From Bursaphelenchus xylophilus (taxonomy: Eukaryota > Nematoda > Chromadorea > Rhabditida > Aphelenchoididae), in contig CAJFCV020000002.1 in NCBI GenBank assembly GCA_904066235.2, forward strand, positions 3,410,001-3,474,000: DNA of 64,000 nucleotides. Reading direction: 5' to 3'. How positions within the stretch are numbered: position 1 is the first letter of the stretch; each line of letters begins with the position of its first letter. The notes under the pieces were generated by a model. The model saw only the letters and a list, made by a program, of their open reading frames with translations, searched no databases and was not told the origin of the DNA. Both the position numbers and the translations under genes were made by a program. Of the stretch, positions 58,001 through 64,000 are shown one piece after another.

Positions 58001-59870
58001 TCCGTAGTTGGCATAAGGTAAGATCAACTCCGGCATGAAGCTTTTGATTATGGTAGTGTCTGATGATTAGACGTGTCTGATGCGAATTCGGTAGCCATAT
58101 AGGGGTTTTTGCGGCTGGAGGTAGGTCGCTTTCCTGTAGGCGGATGTCGCAACGCCAGAGGTTATGTTGGTCTTGGAAGAGCCTGAAGTCGGTGATCTCT
58201 TTCTCCGAGGGAGGGTTCCGTTGTTGATCCAGGAGGAAGAGTAGACGATCCACCTCAGCATTGTTTGCGGCAGGCTTTTTCTGCAGTTTCCGTGTAAAAT
58301 TGATGACTATTCTGGCGGTTAAATGAAGTTTACTCCAAGAACCGAACCGTTCGGGGTCAATCAGAGGTTCTGGTGGGGTGACGACGGCCACTGTTGTTTG
58401 GTCCTCCTCGAAAGATCCAGCTGGTATAACGAGTTCGGAAGGCCAATCTTCTGGGTTTTGCAAGAATTTGGGTCCGTGCCAGTAGAATTTATTTTCTACT
58501 AAGTCGGCGGGGTTGACTATTCCTCGGGACGGAATGTCTGCGCTGTTTTCTTTACCCGGTACATGCCGAATTTCGTAATTTCGTCCTTTATCGCGGATCA
58601 AACGTAATCGATTTTTTACGAAAACTGATTTGTGATCCATGTTTCTGATAAGTGATTCCAAAGAAGAACGACTATCGTTCCAAAGGATGATCTTTTCTGG
58701 AGGGAAGGGAAGGTGTTGTTCGACAAATTGTAGCAGGAGGACACCGCTGGAAATGGACACAATTTCCGTGGTTGGAATGGTTAGTTCGGAATCCAAATTT
58801 GCTTTTTTCGGTGCTACTCGAGATTTGCCCATGATCAATTGAGGTAATTCGAACGTGCGGTCTTCTGCTAGAGCGGCTAAGTAAATCAAGATGCCAATAC
58901 CAACTTTCGAGCCATCGGTGAACGCGTGAAGATAATATGGTTGATTCCAGTTAATTATTTTGCGTGGAATTCGAAACGTTGTGGGAGTTTCCCAGAAGGG
59001 GACGACGTTGTTTAGCTCTTCCATGATGTGGGGTGGTAATGGGTCATCCCATGTTAAGTTCGGAATAGACCATGTGGCTTGTAAGATGAGGTTTAAAGGA
59101 AGAGTCAAGGGGCATGTTAGTCCTTCTGGATCAAAGTGTTTCCCTCTGAACTGTAAAAGACTTCGTTTTGTAGATATGGGTTGAAGTGTTGGCGTCGTCA
59201 TCAAGATTAAGTCTTGTTGAAAGTTCCAGTTTTTTCCCAGAAACTTTGTTGAGTCTCTAGTTTCTGTGGGGTTTAGCTCCTTCATCAATTCAGCCGAATT
59301 TGAGTAAAATTCGCGGAGGTGAAATCTGACCGTGCTGAGGAGTTGTTTCGCTTCTTTGGCTTTCGCGACTAATTCCTCTTCAGTGGCGGCTTGAGATAGA
59401 ATGTTATCGACATAGGTTCGCTTTAATATGTCCGGGTCTGATTTGAGTCTGTGATGTTCTAGAAACCATCGAAGGCTTAATGCCAGCATGGTAGGTGCGC
59501 AGATGGTTCCAAAGTTAACTACTTTAAACCGAAACACTTTGACGGTAGAATCTTTGATGCTTGTCCAATCTGTAGGAATGATAAAACGTGTGACATCACG
59601 TTGATCCGGTTTGAGTGCTAGACTGTTAAAAGCTTTTTCCAAGTCGCTGACACACGCGAATTCCGCGAATCGAAAGTTGATCAATAAACTTGTAAGATCG
59701 GGAAGTAGGAGAGGTCCTTTCTCAAAACAATCGTTGAGTGAAGGTTGATTTTTCGTATGACTTGATGCGTCAAAAACACATCGCACGGGTGTGGTTTTTC
59801 CCGGAGTGTAGACTAGTTGGAAGGGGAGGTAGGAGACTGGGCCGTCTGGGGGCACCTCATGTCTACTTCT
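55062..59870 (-). CDS. Bel/Pao Pol-Env polyprotein (RT, RNase H, integrase, env-like)
   Basis: One open frame of about 1,600 codons. RT comes first, with DLEKAF near residue 71 and a YVDN (not YVDD) catalytic loop near 148. RNase H follows near 315 (FTDGS, then TEI, NDS and ADIPSR). The integrase has an HHCC zinc site (about 600-650) and D,D-35-E-like residues (VDTCGP, SDNHPS, YERIIAELK). A DUF5641-type tail (about 920-1010) comes next. From about 1045 a hydrophobic signal-like stretch leads into a Cys-rich, N-glycosylation-rich ectodomain, a basic KKRD site, a late membrane segment (about 1530-1560) and a strongly basic tail. I cannot assign the env region to a viral glycoprotein class. The frame lies -1 relative to gag and overlaps it by 58 bases. 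Confidence 0.85.
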   Translation of the reverse strand, partial: RSRHEVPPDGPVSYLPFQLVYTPGKTTPVRCVFDASSHTKNQPSLNDCFEKGPLLLPDLTSLLINFRFAEFACVSDLEKAFNSLALKPDQRDVTRFIIPTDWTSIKDSTVKVFRFKVVNFGTICAPTMLALSLRWFLEHHRLKSDPDILKRTYVDNILSQAATEEELVAKAKEAKQLLSTVRFHLREFYSNSAELMKELNPTETRDSTKFLGKNWNFQQDLILMTTPTLQPISTKRSLLQFRGKHFDPEGLTCPLTLPLNLILQATWSIPNLTWDDPLPPHIMEELNNVVPFWETPTTFRIPRKIINWNQPYYLHAFTDGSKVGIGILIYLAALAEDRTFELPQLIMGKSRVAPKKANLDSELTIPTTEIVSISSGVLLLQFVEQHLPFPPEKIILWNDSRSSLESLIRNMDHKSVFVKNRLRLIRDKGRNYEIRHVPGKENSADIPSRGIVNPADLVENKFYWHGPKFLQNPEDWPSELVIPAGSFEEDQTTVAVVTPPEPLIDPERFGSWSKLHLTARIVINFTRKLQKKPAANNAEVDRLLFLLDQQRNPPSEKEITDFRLFQDQHNLWRCDIRLQESDLPPAAKTPIWLPNSHQTRLIIRHYHNQKLHAGVDLTLCQLRTKYWVKRSFVRKTIKTCSFCKRQKSKPFEFPPFAPLPQTRCTQGIPFDAVGVDTCGPFKVKDHEDVHVLIFSCLKYRVLHTEVIASLQTTDIIHGFTRFISRRGPPSQILSDNHPSLCAAKDFLQKTHQTNQNFCWSFITPRCPWEGASYERIIAELKRAMKNSGTKSKLDIEEFRTLISRSEEVVNSRPLTAQSDDVNDLRAIKPFDFIGVRSDYEGDSEGDEPEEEERDPTYVERENLQETLRKKKNRIEARLEKFKTFWIKHYLQYLAEKNSKKRNNGIRRTPIVGELTLVADPTLPRQQWKLGRIQHLNEGRDGIVRTADVLVADNLKNYPAETSRKIIKRNITQLYSLEITPSEDTDWLKELLPQPDVEIPAPRRSPRTKKLNLASEQFNLLSINTVLMVLSIVFMLIYPSEGYNFCPMDTRPVYWRPTPMRACSVPYMENLTPTTVVVYQANHVEYKTKAYICSAELHKITSWTDIYGFERSEEEIIEKSELSAEECWRMKETRKCIYGSLSMHGEDLKTNTRPELSDIPNRFMSLLNRRDEEFGVCKVLSTLVLAHFGSTEAVCPRIDLTNCKYEDNQCRTKDDRMVVWIHNTTQNCPYIKASTVKGVKNNQTFISEEEELMLTFSNKRTVSCQDKLWISDQGVPFQFEKNTSPKKRDLTTAEKQFASHVNLVDLQNTTRILCDEINQQGQILNQLIASKPAEFAQRLLNRTDVKVQSVGHGIVSITFCTTVPDEKVHFQQEETREFRIKVNVDGKGIMFLDPVTEELHLNPSGLFTDTERVVRHNGKYFRSTQGYLQPINVVTDEREEVQVLTKEFVFKKGHSLTTPWLDEMLVKEYLKSHNDLIESFSKPIVRRSSKTWREEITEIIVSPILPYLRLWWSICAGLVSLYTVTSILNNFTAEKKIQLKMPRRNARKKNPLRRKRKNNRRSSQRPNEETPLGIVFQRAELPRRSVKIRQLLARGVSRPPRKA

Positions 59871-62230
59871 TCAATGAATCCTCTGTGTTGCTGTTCGTTG
59901 ATGAAGTCCCGTAAGAGTTTTTGAAGACTTTCATCTGCTAACACGCGTTTCTGCATTTGTAATAAACGGCTAAATGCGATTTTCTTGTTTTCTGGAACTT
60001 GAGGTTTGTCCTTTTTCCACAACCAGTTGACATGGAGCTGGCCTTCTTTTTCTTCGATTTGGGTACAAAAACGTTTTGTCACGTCTTCGATATCTTCTTG
60101 TCGGGAGTCGGCACGTTCTGTGATTCCAATTCCTTCTAATGTCCAAAGTTTCTGTATTTGTTTGTCTAGCTCTTTAGGGGTGAGGTCCTGCAGAACTAAC
60201 GGAGCGATTTCGTCGTCTTCAAATTGCCTATTGCCCAAGTGGAAGGCATCGGAGAATAGGTGAATCGGCCCGACTTTCGTCTCGATTTTCATGACCTCTG
60301 GATTATTTGTTTTTTCTCTTTTTACTGGAAGTAGAGCCCAGATCAAGTCGCCTCCAATTAATAAATGGGGCCTTTTTTTGTCGGTTAATTTTTGCTTTCC
60401 TTTAACGGAGACAGTGCGGACTAAGTTCACAATGGAGGGGGTGGTTCTGGCAACGAAAGGAATAGAGTCTCCATTTAACAGTAAAAACTCAGCGGATACT
60501 TTTGACGATCTGGTGACGTGTTGTGTTCCACCGAAGGTTTCGGTCCGAGATTTGTGTTCTGTTTCCGCGTTTTTCTTAAGGTTCAAAGATGCGGCGGCGG
60601 TCTCTGTAATGTACGTTGTTTCAGAAGCACTGTCGAGGATGGCTAGTGTTCGGAACTGTCGGCCGTTGTCTGGGTTTCTCAATACTAGCTCTACGGTTGA
60701 TAGCAAGGCCTTTTCTCCAGAGCTTCGAAGGACACAAACCATTGAGTCGTCCCAAGTCGGTTCTCCGTGTTCTTCTGTTTCGTTGGGATCTGCGTCGGTC
60801 TCTGGGTCGCTGTCGTAAAATGGGTAATCATCTTCGACTTCGGATTGTGCGTCTTCATCCATGGTTACAAATACAGCCCTGGGTTTAGGTTGTGAACAAA
60901 GTAAGGTATTGTGTTCTTTTTTGCAGTAATAACAGGTTTTGGAACATTTGTGCCCGGACTCCCACTTTTGTAAGCATTTAAAACAACGTCTGGATTTTCT
61001 CAGGGAGTCTTTTCGTTTCGCTACTGTATCTGCCATTGGGCAGTCTTTACTGTAGTGATCGAGATGTTGACAAAATACACATGGCCGGGCGATTTTTTCA
61101 CCTTGTTCTTTTGATTTTGAGGGGTTTATCGCCACCATAACCTTCGATGGTACTTGTTTGCTTTTGCCTTGTAGTCGCTCTAGGTCTAACATCTCTTCGA
61201 TGATCCTTTTTAATTCTTTCATTAAGGCGTCTGTGTTCCAGACTTTGTTCTCCTCTTTGATTTTGTGTCTTCGGCGGATTATTCGTTCTAAAATTTGATC
61301 AGGAAGTTTTTGGGTGATCATGTTGCGCAGGATGCCATCGTCTGTATGAACTTCTTGGTTTTGAAGTTGTTGCAGTATGCTTTCTAACTCAAAGTAGTAT
61401 CTCTGCAAACTCCCTGCTGTTCTGGTCGGTGCTGGTAAATTTTGAAGTGATTTCAAAAGGCTATCAACTAGCAGGTCGTCTGAACCGAAGTGCTTCTCCA
61501 GTAGATCCTTGGCTAGTTGGTAGTTTGATTCTGTGAGAGTAAGTGATTTGATGGCATCGAAGGCTATGCCTTTGGTACTCTGTTTTAAGTAGAGGAACTT
61601 GGCATATGTACTGTTATCCGACGCATCGATGACTTTCATTGCTTCTCGGAAGGCGGGATAGTCGAGAACGTTGCCGGAAAAGGTGATCTTTTCGACGGGT
61701 CCTAATTTAAGAGGTTGCGGCCGTCTCGTCTGGTTTGTAAATGACGCTGGGCTGTGTGATCTTGAGACGTTCGATGACTCTATCGCGACGTTTACACTCA
61801 TTTTTCTCTTTAGCATCTCAATTAGGCCTATGTTGAGGTCGTATTCGCTCTTTAGACGGCTTAACTCTTCTTGTGTGTTGACGAGGGTAGTAGGGATGTA
61901 ATGTGTGTTGAGTAAACTTTGGTAGTGGACTTCTTCTTGTCCATATTCTTCTGGACCCAAAGAGTTCATGAGCTCGACGTACTGATTGTAGTATTTGTCG
62001 AGTGATGCCCGAAGGCTTTCTCCGGTCTCAATCGCTTCTCGAAGTTTAGATGCAGTATTTTGGGCTAAAAGGAGATTTTCTTCTGGCTCCTTTTCGGTAT
62101 ATTCTGTGTAACATGTCAACGTTGCGCTCTCCGTGAAGATTTTTGTAACTTTTTCTGATAATTGTGTGAGGATTGGTCGTAAATGCATGCTACGGGATAT
62201 GTAACCTTTTTTAGATGGTTTCGTCTCCAT
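59813..62230 (-). CDS. Bel/Pao Gag-protease protein
   Basis: 805-residue frame starting METKPSKKG. An N-terminal helical region (1-165) precedes a DUF1759-type Gag core from about 170 (LKLGPVEKITFSGN). Three zinc-knuckle-like clusters lie at about 375-450 (CVFCQHLDHYSKDC, CFKCLQKWESGHKC, CYYCKKEHNTLLC). An acidic linker and a retropepsin-like protease with active site LDSASETTYI follow near 525. The frame ends in TAG at 59813. The downstream frame opens at 59870, so a -1 shift is needed to make Pol. A GCCCCC run at 59848-59853 lies inside the overlap and is a candidate slip site. Confidence 0.85.
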   Translation of the reverse strand: METKPSKKGYISRSMHLRPILTQLSEKVTKIFTESATLTCYTEYTEKEPEENLLLAQNTASKLREAIETGESLRASLDKYYNQYVELMNSLGPEEYGQEEVHYQSLLNTHYIPTTLVNTQEELSRLKSEYDLNIGLIEMLKRKMSVNVAIESSNVSRSHSPASFTNQTRRPQPLKLGPVEKITFSGNVLDYPAFREAMKVIDASDNSTYAKFLYLKQSTKGIAFDAIKSLTLTESNYQLAKDLLEKHFGSDDLLVDSLLKSLQNLPAPTRTAGSLQRYYFELESILQQLQNQEVHTDDGILRNMITQKLPDQILERIIRRRHKIKEENKVWNTDALMKELKRIIEEMLDLERLQGKSKQVPSKVMVAINPSKSKEQGEKIARPCVFCQHLDHYSKDCPMADTVAKRKDSLRKSRRCFKCLQKWESGHKCSKTCYYCKKEHNTLLCSQPKPRAVFVTMDEDAQSEVEDDYPFYDSDPETDADPNETEEHGEPTWDDSMVCVLRSSGEKALLSTVELVLRNPDNGRQFRTLAILDSASETTYITETAAASLNLKKNAETEHKSRTETFGGTQHVTRSSKVSAEFLLLNGDSIPFVARTTPSIVNLVRTVSVKGKQKLTDKKRPHLLIGGDLIWALLPVKREKTNNPEVMKIETKVGPIHLFSDAFHLGNRQFEDDEIAPLVLQDLTPKELDKQIQKLWTLEGIGITERADSRQEDIEDVTKRFCTQIEEKEGQLHVNWLWKKDKPQVPENKKIAFSRLLQMQKRVLADESLQKLLRDFINEQQHRGFIEEVDMRCPQTAQSPTSPSN

Positions 62231-62613
62231 TGTAGTTGTTTGTGGTTTAAAGAAATAGAGATGAGTATAAAGAGTGAAGTAGTAAAAAGCTTAAACGAAA
62301 CGTAGTAGTAATCCCACGACGAAAATTATGTTATGTTGTAAGGGGAATCGAAAAGTTTTGATGTAATTTTTTGGAGAGAATGGTTTTTTATTCTCGGGGT
62401 TTTATAGTAAGAATTTTTTAAGTTTCACAATCTATAGTGTGAATTATAAGTTCGAAAATTTGCTATAAGGCCCGTTAATACAATAAAATTGGAATAAGTG
62501 AGAAGGAAAAATATGTAACTAGTCCAAAAACAAAATAAACTGTGAAATGGCGAAGTGTAAAATATATAAATCAGTGTTGAAAAAGGCAAAATAGTGGAGA
62601 AAAACAAATAATA

Positions 62614-62835
62614 AAATAAATTGGAAATTTTGTAGCTTGTAACTGTAATGTAGATGAAAAATTCAAACTAAGTAATGGTGGAGAAAACAAAAATAAAAAT
62701 AAATTGGAAATTTTGTAACTTATAAATGTAATGTGGATGAACAATTCAAACTAAGTAAGGGTGGAGAAAACAAAAATAAAAATAAATTTCGAAATTTTGC
62801 AACTTATTAAGTCGGAGTGAGAAGGCAAAAATAAA
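62614..62835 (-). repeat. Tandem repeat in retrotransposon leader, about 83 bp unit
   Basis: 'ttggaaattttgta' or a variant recurs at 62621, 62704 and 62788, with 'aattcaaactaagtaa' and 'ggtggagaaaacaaaaataa' in phase. Confidence 0.75.
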
Positions 62836-62926
62836 AATTTTACAAAGAAAATTTCCGAAATTATAGATTAACTAAAGATAAAACTGTTCTGGTTGTCTAC
62901 CTGTACCACTTCCTGTACCAGCGGTC

Positions 62927-63060
62927 TTGATTACCAGCGATCTTGAATCCACTTGAAACTTTCTTGATCTCCAGCGATCTTGAGTTGACTTGAAAATTGC
63001 TTGATCTCCAGCGATCTTGAGTAGACTTGAAAAATTGCTTGATCTCCAGCGATCAGATCT
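62927..63060 (-). repeat. Tandem repeat near the primer site, 37-38-bp unit
   Basis: 'cttgatctccagcgatcttg' recurs at 62963, 63000 and 63038, with a diverged copy before. It lies between the primer binding site and gag. Confidence 0.8.
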
Positions 63061-63134
63061 TCTTCATCAATTTCACCAACTGATGACGTCAACGAATGGC
63101 ACCAGCGTTCTTCTTTTCCACCAATAGCAGCCAA

Positions 63135-63153
63135 ATCACCGGCTGAGCCCCCA
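63135..63153 (-). other. Primer binding site for tRNA-Pro(UGG)
   Basis: 19 bases ending three bases from the 5' LTR. On the + strand the site reads ATCACCGGCTGAGCCC-CCA, identical to the last 16 encoded bases of the tRNA-Pro at 33739-33810 plus the added CCA. Confidence 0.9.
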
Positions 63154-63156
63154 GTT

Positions 63157-63502
63157 TGTCGCCGCGACTCCGTGCGCTCGACAATGATAATTATTGTACT
63201 CCGTTGTACAATAATTTAAGATGTTGGTAACTCGATTGTTGACCAAACTTTATTCAAAACCTCAAACTTGGGTTAATAAACCAAAACAAAAAATATTCCC
63301 GATATATAATGAAATCGACAATTAAATATATAGAATATATAAAAATAAAGATCAAAAATTTATATAAAGAAATCGAGACGGCCCTATCCCGAAATTTGGC
63401 CTATCTAATTTTTAAATCTATTGGAAAGAAATTTTTTGGGAAAAGAAATTTTTGACGCACTTTACAGCAGGCGTCTTTAGGCTTTTCGCGGTGGTCGCGA
63501 CA
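63157..63502 (-). repeat. 5' LTR of the Bel/Pao element
   Basis: 346 bp, same sequence as 54742-55087 by eye over its full length. TATATA-rich stretches in the middle could serve as promoter elements. Confidence 0.93.
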
Positions 63503-63595
63503 GCGAAGACGATGACAAATTTCTACATTATTTTCTATCCACATTATTTTCCCGACAGTCTGATATCACTCGGAGTAACTTATAGTTGTATCATT

Positions 63596-63730
63596 CTGTC
63601 GGGAAAATAATGAGCACCTGTCGCTAAAAAAATGCATCGTCGCCGAGAAAATGAACTGTCAAAATCAAATCGCTTTTCATTTTATCGACACGATCGGTGC
63701 AGCGACAAATCCATATTATTTTTCCGACAG
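63596..63730. mobile_element. CTGTCGGG-family MITE, copy 4
   Basis: Starts CTGTCGGGAAAATAATGAGC and ends CATATTATTTTTCCGACAG. 135 bp. Confidence 0.78.
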
Positions 63731-63761
63731 GCTGATATTATTTACATGCAGCAATATGTGT

Positions 63762-63991
63762 TACAGTTACGGACCTGATCCAGTGACAGAAAAAGTTCCA
63801 TTTTGCATCCGGGAAACATCAAAAAAATGTAGCAAAATACCTCCCTCTCCAAGTGAAGAAACTCCGATTTCAAAATCGCGCCCTTAAAAATGGAGTTCTT
63901 TACTTGGAGATGGAGGCGTTCCGCTACATTTTTTGATACTTCCCTGATGCAAAATGGTAGGTTTTTACCACTAGATCAGTCCGTCACTGTA
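63762..63991. mobile_element. GATCCAGTGG-family foldback MITE
   Basis: 'tacagttacggacctgatcc' is mirrored by 'ctagatcagtccgtcactgt', with the usual GCAAAATACCTCCCTCTCC and TTTTGCATC words inside. 230 bp. Confidence 0.75.
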
Positions 63992-64000
63992 CACTTACCC

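Larger units (their letters stand above)
54742..63502 (-). mobile_element. Full-length Bel/Pao LTR retrotransposon with env-like region
   Basis: 8,761 bp, bounded by two 346-bp LTRs that look identical and are flanked by a 4-bp duplication (GCGA at 54738-54741 and 63503-63506). It reads right to left: 5' LTR, tRNA-Pro primer site, a repeat-rich leader, gag-protease frame, then a pol-env frame that runs into the 3' LTR. DUF1759-type Gag, the A17-like protease and the RT-RNase H-integrase order identify Bel/Pao. No internal stop interrupts either long frame, so insertion was recent. I see no obvious polypurine tract before the 3' LTR. Confidence 0.9.
54669..63558. mobile_element. CTGTCGGG MITE split by the LTR retrotransposon
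   Basis: The left part, 54669-54741, starts CTGTCGGGAAAATAATG. The right part, 63507-63558, ends ACATTATTTTCCCGACAG. Removing the retrotransposon and one GCGA duplication leaves a MITE of about 125 bp with normal ends. Confidence 0.75.

Overview
The window is eukaryotic and almost certainly nematode. It has AT-rich DNA, short introns ending in TTTTCAG or TTTTAG, several initiator ATGs that sit directly after an acceptor-like AG (typical of spliced-leader trans-splicing), a tight rpb-4/SEH1 gene pair, and a transthyretin-like (TTL) secreted protein, a family largely confined to nematodes. I cannot name the species. All gene models below were built by hand from splice signals, reading frame and family motifs. 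Every complete model closes in frame.

Genes, left to right: a partial unrecognised helical protein (1-1059, -); the branched-chain alpha-keto acid dehydrogenase E2 subunit (2724-5688, +); an aquaglyceroporin (6454-8128, -); a transposon-rich gene-poor stretch (8.1-17.2 kb) followed by a TTL protein (17222-18431, +); a repeat graveyard (18.9-26.9 kb) with a giant foldback element and broken retroelements; an F-box-like protein (26874-28468, -); RNA polymerase II subunit RPB4 (29359-29918, +) directly followed by nucleoporin SEH1 (30117-33360, +), probably one operon; two divergent tRNA-Pro(UGG) genes in a palindrome (33531-33810); Dishevelled (34651-38044, -); mitochondrial trimethyllysine dioxygenase of carnitine synthesis (43753-48143, -); a C-type-lectin-like secreted protein (50597-52292, -); and the C-terminal half of a UDP-glycosyltransferase (53007-54593, -). 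The 5' side of that last gene is interrupted by a nearly intact 8.8-kb Bel/Pao LTR retrotransposon (54742-63502, -) carrying gag, pol and an env-like region.

The most distinctive non-genic signal is a short odd palindrome, GCAC-N-GTGC, usually set between T and A runs. It occurs well over a hundred times in introns and spacers. In several places it forms tandem arrays with a repeat length near 160 bp. At least eight further families of foldback or MITE-like elements share terminal inverted repeats within the window, and several are nested in one another. The retrotransposon's primer binding site matches the 3' end of the tRNA-Pro encoded in this same window.

The host genes are a mixture of housekeeping functions (amino-acid catabolism, transcription, nuclear pore, Wnt signalling, carnitine synthesis) and environmental-interaction families (aquaporin, UGT, lectin-like, TTL). 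I see no functional clustering beyond the rpb-4/SEH1 pair.
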